From contig OZ024724.1 in the NCBI GenBank assembly GCA_964016875.1, positions 37,037,786-37,101,785 of the forward strand: a stretch of DNA of 64,000 bases, in the 5' to 3' direction. Numbering within the stretch: the stretch's first letter is position 1; every line of letters starts with the position of its first letter. The position numbers and the translations under genes were made by a program. Source of the DNA: Fallopia convolvulus. Taxonomy: Eukaryota; Streptophyta; Magnoliopsida; Caryophyllales; Polygonaceae. The notes under the pieces are model-generated. The model saw only the letters and a program-made list of their open reading frames with translations. It was not told the origin of the DNA and searched no databases. Shown here piece by piece: positions 33,301 through 45,384 of this stretch.

Positions 33301-34619
33301 CCAAAATAATCGATTCACATATCTATGCTTATACAAAACACATGAATGGAGATACACAGGCACACCGAGCAGAAAGAGAACAAAAGATACATACATATTT
33401 CCAGATATCAGGATAACACCATGGTGTTATCCTGATATCTGGCAAATGTTGCCAAATGTTTCTTAGTGAGCAAGCTGAAGAATCTTCAAGAATGCAAGGT
33501 TTTATTTATTTATAAGAAGATCATTATATCAGCTCTGACTTGTTTTTTGAATTATATTTTAGAACAGACTGTAAGTATAGTAGATAGGAATGATTTTGCT
33601 CTAGAAATATTTATCACTAAATGAAGTTTCGGAGTTTGGTTAGGATAAATGCCAAAGCTCTGTCAAGTATCGCCATTTTTAAAGACCTTTACTAACGGAT
33701 TGAAGAGTTTATTTATGAGCTTCTGGGATTTTCTTTTCATTAGATGCTCTTTGTTTACCTCTTCAGTCAAGGGTTTTGAGTTGTGTTGTTCACATTTCAG
33801 TTCTGTTTTTTGGGTAGAAGTTCACATTTTAGTTCTTATGTTGATAACATTTGATTATAATCTCTAACCATCGTATTTTTTGTCTATACCAATGCATTAG
33901 CGTCTCGTTTCCCATCACTCTTAGACATCTATCGTTTTTTGTTTCCTTTAATTTTGTTACAGTACATCTTATTTGCATGCTTAAAGTTGTCATGTGTTCG
34001 ATCTGTAATAACATACTACCTTCATATCCCTGAGAGTTGTAGCACATCCTAGAAACTACAATAAGGCAGTGGTGAGCTTGGCAACATATATAAAATTCAA
34101 TAGCAAATAACACCATAAATGACAACAGGCGTTAGAAAAGAAATTGAAACTTGATATCTATAAGCTTAAAATACAACCACTTACCTCACCCCAGTTATTG
34201 CCACAAATTGCTGGACTTTGTCCCGGTGGCCTCTTCCCAATTTGTTCTATAAACAATCAAATGGTAACCAAATGAAAAATAAGCAAAATCAGATCAAACA
34301 TCAGTACACACACACAAAAAAAAACAGTACAAACGCCTCATTACAACAAATCATCCAATCTCCTAGTAACCAATCACGATTCAAGTTCCACACATATAAC
34401 ACAAAATTGAACCAGGAACAAAATCAGTGATTAACCAGGCGAAAATCCAAAACAATCGCTGATGTAAATTACAAGCGAGACTATCGACAGCTGTATAATT
34501 CAGTATCCATACAGATTTAGCTCCCTAACAAAACCAGCTCGAGAGAAGAAAAATCAAAAGAAAAACAGAATCTAACCAACACAAAGGAACAAAAGATTAG
34601 CGAAGAAGAAAGTTACCAT
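30383..34619 (-). CDS. DCN1-like protein (cullin neddylation co-E3)
   Basis: Eleven exons, complement(30383..30517, 30644..30703, 31217..31318, 31755..31804, 31890..31954, 32045..32127, 32620..32643, 32755..32813, 33127..33263, 34185..34246, 34617..34619), join in phase to 259 residues plus stop. The N-terminus NKLGRGHRDKVQQFVAITGV plus EKAALQVLKANDWHLE is the UBA-like domain. The rest is the potentiating-neddylation (PONY) domain: LSWHMKAATMCEFSKQEF, KFREIYNFAFGWAKEKGQ, MWQLLFAEKHWPLI, and the cullin-binding end AWPYLIDEFVEYLYENG. Such proteins promote NEDD8 transfer from UBC12 to cullins. The first coding exon is the ATG alone, exon 7 of the gene is 24 nt, and intron 6 uses a GC donor (after 32045). 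The frame is intact, so the gene is probably active. I recall Arabidopsis At3g12760 as the likely counterpart, which lies near SDRB (At3g12800). Confidence 0.93.
33401..33442. repeat. 42-bp perfect palindrome in DCN1-like intron 2
   Basis: The left arm CCAGATATCAGGATAACACCA is followed at once by its exact reverse complement, with no spacer. It lies in the intron between the UBA-coding exons (33264-34184). Confidence 0.95.
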
Positions 34620-34876
34620 TTTCCAGATCAGCGAAAACGGCTCAATTCTGGGAAGCTAATCGACGGTTAGTGGAATGAATTGGAGAGAGATAGTAAGAAA
34701 ATCGAGAATCGCCTACTTGCACTCGTTCGGTCGCTTGCCACAGCCCCCTACAGTGTTCTTATTGGCTGGCTTTTTCAACGACTTATCATCCGCTAATTTC
34801 CTTGCGTGGAATACTACTGTATCTACGAAGAAAACAACAAACAACAAACAACAAACAACAAACAAAACTAATTAAT
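34620..34876 (-). promoter_or_regulatory. 5' leader and promoter region of the DCN1-like gene
   Basis: This is the short stretch upstream of the DCN1-like ATG, ending in a (ACAAACAACAA)n simple repeat at 34838-34865. The first intron donor directly follows the ATG. No further motif can be assigned. Confidence 0.45.
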
Positions 34877-35240
34877 AGAGTTTGGTTTAAATAAAACAAC
34901 TCTCTAAGAAATGAACTTTTATTCTGAAACGAATGCACTTTTTGTAGTTAGTAGTGTACTTTTTCTATTTTTAGCGTCCGTGTGGATGTAGCGGAAATAA
35001 GAGCGTCTTCCGCTAGCAGTAGCGGAATTTTGAGCTTTTTGAAGAAGCTCTTACACCCAAGGGTCTTCAATTTCCGCTAGCGTTTTCCACTATTAAGCTC
35101 CCACTACAAGGCATCCGAACGGACGCTTAGAGTGCACTTTTTCGCATTTGCACTTTTCGTACTTTGTAGTGCATTTTTCGTACTTTTTGTAGTGCACTTT
35201 TTCGTATTGCACTTTTTGTATTTTTCAATGCACTTTTGTA
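34877..35240. mobile_element. Partial GTGCA-type element related to the 36-47 kb unit
   Basis: It begins GAGTTTGGTTTAAATAAAAC, matching the ends at 7759 and 36117, and is followed by TGCACTTTTT motifs at 34935-34965 and 35131-35238. No inverted right end is seen, so it is truncated. A Harbinger-like MITE (34974-35126) is inserted in it. Confidence 0.6.
34974..35126. mobile_element. PIF/Harbinger-type MITE (153 bp)
   Basis: TIRs GCGTCCGTGTGGATG and (inverted) GCGTCCGTTCGGATG bound the unit, flanked on both sides by TTA, the target preference of PIF/Harbinger elements. The inside has a facing pair TTCCGCTAGC / GCTAGCGGAA-like. No coding sequence. Confidence 0.8.
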
Positions 35241-35945
35241 CTCCCTCCGTTTCACAATACTTGTTCTTAAAGCTTTTTTTATGGAAAATTCCTTTTAGTG
35301 CCCCTAAGGTTTTGCCTTTTCCTTTTGGTGTCCAAGAAAAAAAAACTTATTCCTCTTGGTACCCTTGAGGTTTTGGCTTTTCCCGTTGACGCCCCTCTCC
35401 GGTTCAAATTAGCTAATTTCAAGCTTACCATTACGTTCATTACCCTTAAATTAGTAGGATTCAACTCTTAAAACACTTAAATTCATAACCAAACTGTATC
35501 AATTTGAATTTTTAAACAATCCTCTATTTTAAAGGGTTGTTTACAAAATTGTTTAAAAATTCAAATTGATGTAGTTTGGTTATGAATTTTGATGTTTTAA
35601 TAGTCAAATCCTACTAATTTAAGGGTGATGAACATAATGGTAAGCTTGAAATGGCTAATTTGAACCAGAGTGGGGTGTCAACAGGAAAAGCCAAAACCTC
35701 AAGGGTACCAAGAGAAATAAGTTTTTTTCTTGGGCACCAAAATAAAAAGGTAAAAACTTAGGGGCACCAAAAGGAATTTCTCTTTTTTATTTCAAAATAG
35801 TTGTTCATGTAAATTTTTTCCCATTTATACCCTTGTGCATACCTCCACATTACACATATCCCAAAATTTCTTGGTAATTGAGAAAAAAGAAAGAGTATTT
35901 AATAGAGACAATTTGGAGAATTTTTTTCCTTAATATGTGTGAAAT
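35241..35945. mobile_element. Stowaway-like MITE, left part, interrupted by a MULE-type foldback
   Basis: It starts CTCCCTCCGTTTCACAATAC after TA. After the insert (35283-35782) it resumes with TTCAAAATAGTTGTTCATG, the usual second block of this MITE family. It fades out near TTAATATGTGTGAAA (about 35930-35945), and the right TIR is not found. Confidence 0.65.
35283..35782. mobile_element. Long-TIR foldback MITE of MULE type (500 bp)
   Basis: The left end GGAAAATTCCTTTTAGTGCC and the inverted right end GAGAAATTCCTTTTGGTGCC start arms that pair along most of the 500 bp, meeting near 35535. Flanks share TTTTTTAT (35275-35282 and 35783-35790). GAGAAATTCC-type ends and an 8-9 bp duplication fit non-autonomous Mutator elements. 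Confidence 0.8.
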
Positions 35946-37369
35946 CTATATACCATTACTAAACTCGAATCTCTCCATCCTATTTGTCACTCATCTAACT
36001 ATGCCACATAAGCATCTTAATTTTTAAATTTACTTCTTTACCCTTTCTTCTTTTTAGTATTTACAATCCTTAAAAATATATAATATAATAATATTACTAT
36101 TGCTATTAATATACAAGAGTTTGGTTCAAATAAAACCAACTCCTAACATGAAACGGAAGGAGAATTTTGGGCCGTTAGATCACATGATCCAAGGGTTGAG
36201 ATTACTTCTGTGTTTTTACAAAAAAAAATAACAAGGTGGCAATTTTGTAAATACATCTAATTTTCTATACCCTTAAGTGAATTCACTTTCTATCCCATGC
36301 ACGACTCCAATTCGAATTCTTCCACTCCAATTCGGATTCTTCCATTTTCAAATCGATCGAACTTCCAAAAGAGACCGGGACGACGACTCGACCTGCGAAC
36401 TCTCCAACGATCGATCCAAGGCTCAAATCGATCGAACTCTCCAAACGAAGGACGCTCGAAGGACGATCTCGACAAGCGAACTCTTCAATCTTTCTCACAT
36501 TACACGATGCCTCCAAAAACAAATCGCAAAGGTATAAGCCCTAATTTTCTTCACCTTATGCCGATGAATTTTGTATGTTAATCGATGTGTTTTTGCGTTG
36601 GCTCGCTTGCAGTTTTCTTGTTCAGTAGTACACTTTGTGATTTGCGTTTGTTACGCCCTTTTTGTTTTGGGGCGACTGATTTGATGTGCTGTTTTGCTTG
36701 ATTTGTTTGTCTGTGGATGTTGATCGATTGATACAGATGACGAATCGGAAGGATTAATACTTGAATCTATCGTGAGATGTGGCTTTCTATTGTGTTTCTG
36801 ACGTTGGTTGTAGCATGCTTATGGTACTGAGTGTTAGAATAAGCTGATTTAGATGACATTTAAACTGATTTAGATGACACAACAGTTGTTACAAGAGATT
36901 TGTTGGGATTGTGAAACGTATATAGTGCATGTATTGAGCAGGTTTAAGCATCCAACCTTCACATATTTGCATATTAAAGGCTCTGCTTTAGTTGATCTTG
37001 CTGCCTTCATTTTTGATATTTCCCTCTGTTCCTGTTTACTTTTTCATGTCTGAAACTTGTTATTTCCCTGTGTCCATGTCATTTCTGTTTCTACCTTGTT
37101 ATAGGCATTAATCATCTTGTGTTGTGCATTTATGAGTTAAGTTTTATGCTACTTTTTTCTTTGAATTCTTGGTCATTATTCTGATGTGTTCTATTTCATA
37201 TGAAAAGTTACAAAGGAAATACATCTACCTGAAGGGACAATGAGGATCTTGGGTGATGAACAAAAATCCAAATCAGAGAGGAGGAGCAAAAACAAACATG
37301 ACCCCGGAAAATAGAATGGAAGCTGGCACCTCCTCTGACCAAGGTAAGAAAAATCATAGAATCCAGGAT

Positions 37370-37740
37370 TTTTTTATAAGTTTGAAAAGTGCATTGAAAA
37401 CTTTGAAAAGTGCATTGAAAGCTTTGAAAAGTGCATTGAAACATAGGAAAAGTGCACTGATGACATAGGAAAAGTGCATCATTTGATTGAAAAAGTGCAT
37501 TGAAAACTCTGAAAAGTGCATTGAAATGTTTCAAAAGTGCATTTATAAATGACATAGGAATAGAAAAGTGCATCATTTGATTACAAAAGTGCATTGAAAA
37601 CTCTGAAAAGTGCATTGAAATGTTTCAAAAGTGCATTGATAAATGACATAGAAAAAGTGCATCATTTGATTACACAAGTGCATTGAAAACTCTGAAAAGT
37701 GCATCATCTGATTACAAAAGTACATCATCTCATTCCAAAA
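37370..37740 (+). repeat. AAAAGTGCAT array in ULP1-like gene intron 3
   Basis: About 17 AAAAGTGCAT-type motifs lie in the intron 37344-37790. Period is near 20 bp, with units such as GAAAACTTTGAAAAGTGCAT. A longer block (TTTGATTACAAAAGTGCATT...) repeats with about a 100-bp period. Confidence 0.9.
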
Positions 37741-39477
37741 CTATTTACTTACATTCAGATTCTCTTTTTTTTCTATGATCATAAAAACAGGTACAAGGAA
37801 TAGTAGAATGCCTCCCGAAACTGAAAATGAGAAGAAGGTCAAGAATTTGATATCAGCTAAGTATCCTAGTTTGGTAACTAGGACTGTTCCCACTGCATTT
37901 TCAAAAGCTATGGCATCCTTAAATGATGTCCAAAAAGAAAGCATCAAGTCTATGGTTTTGGCCATCTACTTCAGTTCAAGATACATGACATCCCACACAA
38001 CCTTGCTTTGTGGTTGCTACAACAGTTTGAAGGAGCTAGGTGTGAGATACAACTTGATACCAATAGGATCATCCACATCAATGATCAAGTTGTGCATGAG
38101 GTTTTTGGAATACCTCTTGGTGGGAAGGAGATTCATAAGAGAAAAAGGAAGAATTCAGTTGCTTTGCTTCAAGAATGGAAGAAGCAATTCATAGGCACTG
38201 TTTTTGAAGATGAGGATGACCTTGCCAAGTCAAATGCTTCAATTACAACTACAGCAGTTGAGGAAGTGATGGTGAAATGCACCGATGGAGGTACTTGGTT
38301 CAAAAGGCATTTCATTGTCTTATTCGTGTCATCAATAATTGAAGGCGGGGGCAATGGACTTGCAAACCACAGTATTCTGATTGACAATGTTGATGACATT
38401 CGAGGATTGGATTGGTGCAAGTTTCTGAGGCAAGTACTTGTTGAGAAAAGTTTACACTGGAAGAAGAAAGGAGGAAGGAAATTTCAGGGACCTATATTGT
38501 TGCTCCTTGTAAGTATAACTTTCTTTTCTCAAGCCAACCATATATAGTTTATGTAAACTGTTGCTGCTGCTTCACTACTGTTAGAATAAATTTATAGTCT
38601 TTTCATTTATCTTTTATCTATTGATAGAATAAATGTTTTAACTTTACCTCTTGCTCTCTTAATTTTTTGCAGCTCGTATATGTTGATAGATGCATATTTT
38701 TGGGCGAAGAGCATGAATCAACTTTTCCAGTCTTCTTGGGTTGGAATGAGAAACTTTTGCTTGAGAGGCAAAGCAATGAATGGAAAAAAGTGGGCAGTTT
38801 CGGGGAAGTACATATACGGGAAGCAAGAGCAAATTCAAACATTTATGCGAAAGGCCCGACAACATCCAAACCAGCTGATTCAGATGATGATTTGCCTCGT
38901 GATGATTTATCAGAGTTGGAGGTATATTAAAATTCTTCACATTTCACCTTTTGTTATGTTCCAATGGCTTAAACTTTGATCGTATATCACACCTGTAACA
39001 TTTGTGATGTGGTTTTAACTTGTAATATACTAGCCTACTAGGAAAGAATTCTAGTCAGTATATTGTACTTGTTGGTGTGAGTTGTGACTTCATTGGAAGA
39101 TAAATTAGAATTGTAAATTGTTTGTATTTCTCTAGAACCAAATGTTGGTCAGTCAGTGTTTAAGCTCTACATTATTACTCTCGATTTTGCCTCCTTCCAT
39201 AACATTGATCCATGCATCAAGCTTTTGTAACTTCCTTTGCATTTGAAGATTTTGTATCACTTCATAATGCAGGATGGCGTTTGAATGTAGTCTTTTGTTT
39301 TTGACTGAGAAATCTGTGTTTTTCCTAATTGATGATACCTGTATTTTTTGTGATTTTTATAACTTAAGGTCTGAAGTGTGTAATATAAGGTTGAAGAACA
39401 TAGATAAGCTAAGATTTTCCAAATTCATGACTCACTTTTATTAAATACAGGTTTGATCAACTAAGCTGAATTTTTCT

Positions 39478-39536
39478 GCAAAAGTGCATCCTAAGATATG
39501 AAAAGTGCATTGTTAAATGTCAAAAGTGCATCCTTA
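39478..39536 (+). repeat. Short AAAAGTGCAT array
   Basis: Three motifs spaced about 20 bp apart lie at the end of the intron before the 39580 exon. Confidence 0.85.
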
Positions 39537-40639
39537 AACAATGAATACATACTAACTTAAAGTAATATGTTTTTAATAGGTTATTGTGAAGACAGTCTCA
39601 AGAAAAGCAAGCAAAGCTGCAGAGAGCATTGTAGAGCTCTCAGACTATTGTGGAGGTATCAAAGAGCAGCTAAAGGAGAAAAATACTGTAGTCGGACGGG
39701 CAATAGAGAAGTTCTCTAATATGGTAGAGACCACATCTTCCGAAGTTGCCACGGATTCTCCAGCTGACCCAATTGCAGATTGGAAGACCTTTTGGGATAG
39801 CTCGCAGGATCCATTTTGGAATGATCCAGAACTTCTGGATGCATTGGAGAAGGCAGCAAAGGCAGAAACCTCAAAGAAGAAGCTGAAGCCATATTCAGCC
39901 GACTTCACTCCTCCCTCATTCAACTTGTTTGAAACTGAAGAGGATGATGTTGAATCTGAAGGAGGAGACAAGCAAGAAACAGATTCTGAACAAGAGCAGG
40001 TAAATAAAGTTGAAGAGGTTAATACACATGAAGAAAGGGAAGATCTCACCATAGTTGGAGGTAAAACAGATTCTGCAAATGAGAATGCATCCACTAGGCT
40101 AGAAGAGGGGACTAATGAACAACTAGTAGGTGAAAATGCAATTGTGATCGCGACTGAGATTGCTAAGGAGTATGACCAACAAGTTGTTCAACAAGTGGAT
40201 GAAGGGAAAAAGGTTGAAGAGGAAGTGAAACAAGGGGAAGAAGAGAAGGTTGAAAAGGAGGAGCCATCAAAAGTACAAAAGCCAAGAAAGAAGCGGGTAT
40301 ACTTGTCAAAAAAAATTCTCTCTTTTCATTTAATACATTTGTGTTCATATTTTAATAAATATATATTTAATTGTTTTAATGTTGTATATTGGATAGGAAA
40401 AAAGAAAGATGGATAGTCCAAATCCTGTTGTTGTAGGAAAACGACACAAGAGAGCTGGAATTTCAGTGGTAAGCCCTTACGAAATGAGAATGATCAATAT
40501 CTTCCATGAATTAAGACAAGAGGAAAGGCACATGTGGGAGTTTGCAGTTAAGCCACTTGGGCAGGAAAAGGAAATATATGGCAGTGAACAGTAAGTTCTA
40601 TATTCAAATTCTTATTGTTTTCTTTTTCCTTTATGATAA

Positions 40640-41000
40640 GAAAAAGTGCAACATAAAATGTGTAAAGTGCATCAAAAAATGTGAAAAGTGCATTCTAGAT
40701 ATAGGGTAATACTAGACAAGTATAAAAAGTGCACTCTTAAGTGTGAAAAGTGCATTGTTAATCATGAAAAGTGCATTCTTACGTCACATGTACCATGCTT
40801 ATCAGTTTATAAACTACTTAGTCCTAAAAAGCATGTAAAAGTGCATTAAAAATATGTAAAAGTGCATTAAAAACAGATAAAAGTGCACCAGAACTAATAA
40901 TAGTGCATAAGAAAAGAGGTGCAAGTATAATGTCAAAAAAGTGCATTAAAAACATGTAAAAGTGCATTAAAAACAGGTAAAAGTGCATTTAAAAACTGAT
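40640..41000 (+). repeat. AAAAGTGCAT array in ULP1-like gene intron 7
   Basis: About 14 motifs, including runs of AAAAGTGCATTAAAAACA, fill most of the intron 40591-41085. Confidence 0.9.
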
Positions 41001-42186
41001 CCTTTTTTGAACTGTTTTAAAAAGGAATTCCAACTTTGTATTTTCTCATCTTCAAAAACCTAATGTGTGTGTTTTTGTTATGTAGAGAGGTGTTGTTCAA
41101 ACGTGGTGATCTCACTGCCACAAGAGCAAATTTCTCTTCCATGTCAGAGGACTTGGCTCCTTGTGCATTGGATTGTTTCACTCTTTATGTCAACGAAATG
41201 GAGAGATTGAAGAGCAACGAGTCGCCTTCAAGATTGATTGGCAAAGTGTACAGTACTGTAAGTATTTCAAGGATTAAACGTGTATCTTTTGTAATTGTTA
41301 TTTTAATTTTGATTTGACTTTTAAAGAAAATCCGTTTAAACAGTCTGATGAAGTTACCCAAGATGTATTTGATGATGGAATGGACTTGGCTTTAGGAATC
41401 GTTGAGGGAAGGCTAATGAAGAATATCGACTTGGTAATTTTTTTTTTCATTAAAATTGCAAGTAAAACTGTTTTCACTTTAATTCCAGTGCTTGAAAAAC
41501 TAACAAAGGTTTTGTCTCCATTTTGTAGATATTGATTCCTGTGATTTTGGAAAATGAAACTTATGTTGTAGTAAGTTTCAATTTGAAGATCAATGGACTT
41601 ATGGAGCTTCTTCACAACTCAACAAAGAAGGAACAAATTGAAGAATCTGTCAATTCAAGTTTTTTGACATGGTAAGCCTTTTTTTATATTTGCTCCCTTT
41701 TCCAGATGTGTTGTGTTGAATAAGCTGATGAAGGTTGTTTCAGTTGATGCTCAGTAGTGGAGAATTTGGAACATACGTGTCTTTACTTGATATCATTTGA
41801 TATATGCTCAACAGTGGAGAACTCAGATGATAATGTAGTTGTTTCAGTTGATCATATAATCAAGCTTTAGGATTCTCTCTGAACACAATATGTAGAAAAA
41901 ATCTCCGTTGTTGAGCTCCATGTGTGATGTCATGAGTATGAAATATTGATAGTTGTATTCTGTCGCAAACTGATTGCATTGCATTAGATTTTGAACTATT
42001 AGAAAATACTGGTAGTTCATTAGTCGATTCACTACTGTAATTATAGCAACATGATAACTACAACATGATTCTGTACTGGTAGTTCTTGAAGTCTAAATTT
42101 TATGCTAGATAAAACATTACCAGTTAATTGCTGGGATCTCCTTCTTTGTGTGATGTAGACAATTGTTGATGTAGACAATTATTGGA

Positions 42187-42305
42187 TAAAAAAGTGCATC
42201 TTAAATCAGAAAAAGTGCATCATAGAGTATAACAAGTGCGCCATATAGTTAGAAAGTGCACCATGAAGTAGTAAAAGTGCATTTTAAACTGTGAAAAGTG
42301 CATTC
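42187..42305 (+). repeat. AAAAGTGCAT array before the last exon of the ULP1-like gene
   Basis: Six motifs or close variants occur in the intron 41672-42366. Confidence 0.88.
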
Positions 42306-42711
42306 ATAAATATAATTATTAAATGATGTAATTTTATATCTTATGCTGCAATTTTATACCTTGCAGAAGACCAAGGTTATAAAATATCTCAAAAAGTGGA
42401 AGCTCTATGCAAAAGTTGGCAGGCTTGAAGAATACAATGGGATAGACAAGCTCAACCTCGAGTGGGAAGACCCAAAAAGTGATGTCAACGGGGGGATATA
42501 TGCTATGCGTCATTTGGAGACATATATGGGTCCATCGAGCAAAATAGAGGAGTGTTGGGGGAGAAAACTCTCGAATAGTCAAATCATAAGGGCCATGGAT
42601 ATGCTAAGGAAGAAGTACGCCTACGCCATCATCAACTCAGAATGTAATGAAATGAAGAACACAGTGATGGAGAAGTTAAAGAATGTAGTAGCTCAGATGG
42701 TTAGAAAGTAG

Positions 42712-43205
42712 CCATGGCTACTTTCTAACCTTGAACAATTTAGATAGCTATGTTAGGACTTTAAGAGTCTACTTTTTTTGGAACTATTTTCTTGAACAAT
42801 TTGATTATCGGATTTCTGAAATTTGCAAGTGCTTTAGGATTACTTTTGTGGATCACAAGGGTCATGAGGTTTTTGTGGCGTGTTTTCTCTGAAATTGCAG
42901 TACAAAAACTTTTTTTTAGGGGAATATGATGCATTACTCAATGAATTAGTACTTATGTGGGTGAAATCAATTTTTCAGGATGCTGTTTGTTATGAATTAG
43001 TACTTGGCGTATTTTCTCTGATTTGCAATAGTGAGTGAATAAAGTAGAAGAAAGTGGGACATTTTCTCCTGGAATTTTGGTCATCAAAAGAGCTAGCTCC
43101 AAAACCAGTAAAGTTAGCTCCAAAACCAGTAAAGTTTTGATTCAAGTTTTGTGGTTACACAAAACCAGTAAAGTTTAATTTCATGGCTTACTAACAACAT
43201 ACACA
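42712..43205. other. Spacer downstream of the ULP1-like gene
   Basis: This is the 3' flank of the ULP1-like gene. A facing pair TTAGAAAGTAGCCATGGCTACTTTCTAA overlaps and follows the stop codon (arms TTAGAAAGTAGCC / GGCTACTTTCTAA, 42702-42729). It could be a terminator-like hairpin. TAGCTCCAAAACCAGTAAAG is repeated at 43092 and 43112. No gene is seen. Confidence 0.5.
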
Positions 43206-43530
43206 TATTCCAAAAAGTGCATTGAAAAGTTCCAAAAGTGTAGTGAAAAGTTTAAAAAGTGCATTGTGACATAGGAAAAGTGCATTGATAAATGACATAT
43301 GAATAGTGCATCATCTGATTACAAAAGTGCATTGAAAAGTTACAAAAGTGCATTGTGACATAAGAAAAGTGCATTCATAAATGGCATAATAAAAGTCCAT
43401 AGTTAAAGTGCATCAATATAAAGATAAAGTGCATTAGGATATTGGTAAAAGTGCACCAATATATAGTTAAAGTGCATTACAAATACCAGTAAAGTGCATC
43501 GATATAAAGCTAAAGTGCATTACATTCCTT
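43205..43530 (+). repeat. AAAAGTGCAT array between the convergent genes
   Basis: About 15 motifs occupy the spacer between the two convergent transposon genes. Some have drifted to AAAGTGCATCAATATA. Confidence 0.88.
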
Positions 43531-43854
43531 TAAAAAAAATACTTAAATTGGTAATGATAAAGTGCAAAATTAATATTGATAAGGTCAAAAATGTCTAGAT
43601 AGGTAAACTAAAAAATATAAAAATGATTTGTTGATGGTTGCCCTGAAGAATGAAATCAACCTGAAAATAAAAAAAGGGGACACATTAGAAGAAAGTCTTA
43701 AAACAGAAAAAAAGAAAACACAACAAAAATACTTACATGATGTATTTGGGTCAAATTCTTCCATTTCAACAGATTCTTCACTTTCCTCAATGTTTTCCTT
43801 ACCTGCATTTTTTGGAAATAAAAATGTAAATTTTTGGCCAATGCATAGAGTGTC

Positions 43855-43950
43855 AAATAGTGCATTACAAACTTTAATAAAGTGCATCTAATGGATAAAA
43901 GGGTGCACTATAAAATAGAAAAAGTGCACTATATACAAGTAAAAAATGCA
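43855..43950 (+). repeat. GTGCA motifs in transposase intron
   Basis: Five GTGCA motifs (AATAAAGTGCATC, GGGTGCACT, AAAAGTGCACT and variants) lie in the intron between 43802 and 43966. Confidence 0.75.
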
Positions 43951-45384
43951 AAGTAATATACTTACAAGTTGACCTGTTGTGATTTGCATACTTCTTGCAT
44001 CTACCACATTTTCTTTTCTTCTTATTGCTGGTTTGAATTCCGGACTCCTTACCACCTAGAATTCTCTTCCCACTCCCCTTGGTCTTAGCTTGTTCTGGTG
44101 GATGGATACTTATTGTTGTAGGCAATGATGTACCAGCAAATTCTTCAGCAATTTGTGCATTAAAGGAGTTAGAACTTTGCATAACCAAGCCTTTTTTCAT
44201 AAGAGCTTCCTTCTGATCACTAATAAGGGACACAAAGTCCTTCAGATGCTGAGTAGTATCTCGCTCTAAAAATCCCATGCAGCAGAAAAAGTCAGAAATC
44301 AGTGTATTTGTTAACTTTTGCCTCTCTTCCAACTCAACACAATGATCAACCAATGAACTGACAATACTGAAAATCGGCTTTACGATTGCAAGTTTAGTCC
44401 ACCGAGTGAGGACAAATCTGCTGGGAATGCGTGCCATGTCCATGTTTTTAAAGACAAAAAACATGTGGCGACAAGGCATGCCAACACGTTCAAACTCTCT
44501 ACATGAGCAAACCACATTGTCGTCATTCTGAGTGTACACAGTTTGCACTGTGGGCCTACCAGCTTGCACAATGGTCTATGTGATGGCTTCGTTTTCTGAG
44601 ACCATACTAGTCAAACGACATTCAAAACAAGCAGAACATATTTCCGTCTGAATCAAATTGAAGACAGTCAATGTGAAAACCTCTGCTGCATGCCTTTCTA
44701 ACTCAAGGGTAGTCCTAAAATCAGGAACCATAGTGGAAGACTCGTAGTTCAGCTTCGACTGTGTATGTCTCTTAGCGTCTAATGCGCTATCAAAGTGCAC
44801 TGATAGCTCCACAAGCCTGTAATTTCTATCGGTAAAGTGACCAAAGAAATTATTTTGTACCTCAGATGTAGAAGTTGTCCTAACCAACCCACCGAACATT
44901 ATATCTCTGAAGTAGGCTGGGATCCAATACTGACGAATAGCAAACATATCATGGAACCACTTTTTGTTGTCGAGTGGATAAGAATCTACCAGAACCAACC
45001 ATTTCTCCTCAAATTCAGCCGGCTCGAGAGAATAATTCCACACAATAGAATGAAGTTTCTCCTTGAAAGCTGGACCATCTGCATCGGCTTTTGTCTTCTC
45101 GGGAACCTTCTGCATGATGTGCCACATGCAAAGACGGTGACGTGCATTAGGAAATACACGCGCTATTGCAGACTTCATGGCCATATCTTGATCTGTAACT
45201 ATTATTTTTGGATCATTCCCCATTGCTTTCTTACACCTCTCGAAAAGCCAAACATAGGATTCAATATTTTCATTTAACAACAACCCGACACCAAATGTAA
45301 CACACCTTTTATGGTGATCCAAACCGGTAAATGGAGCAAAAACCATTTCATACCTATATGAAAAACAAAAAGAGAGTACACGGC

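Larger units (their letters stand above)
36507..42711 (+). pseudogene. ULP1-like (C48 peptidase-related) transposon gene, damaged
   Basis: A likely exon chain is 36507..36531, 36737..36771, 37277..37343, 37791..38508, 38673..38921, 39580..40296, 40397..40590, 41086..41257, 41344..41433, 41529..41671 and 42367..42711, with GT-AG borders. The N-terminal part carries a DUF1985-like block (HDIPHNLALWLLQQFEG; VHEVFGIPLGG). The middle is a long acidic, Glu/Lys-rich linker. The C-terminus is a ULP1-type fold ending GGIYAMRHLETYMG. Three lesions are visible: exon 4 lacks one base near 37952; the last junction (41671/42367) is out of phase; and the protease triad is not recognisable. The usual His-Trp is ENETY (41545-41580) and the Asp-Cys-Gly is Asn-Gly-Gly (about 42487-42500). 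Catalysis is therefore unlikely. Several introns carry AAAAGTGCAT arrays. Confidence 0.7.

Noticed and set aside
36277..36581. Overlapping frames in the leader of the ULP1-like gene
   Set aside because: They come from repeated ATCGATCGAA-type sequence in the probable 5' UTR and match no domain.
37370..37740. CRISPR-like array of regularly spaced motifs
   Set aside because: The repeat is only about 10 bp, spacers are similar to each other, and the context is a plant intron.
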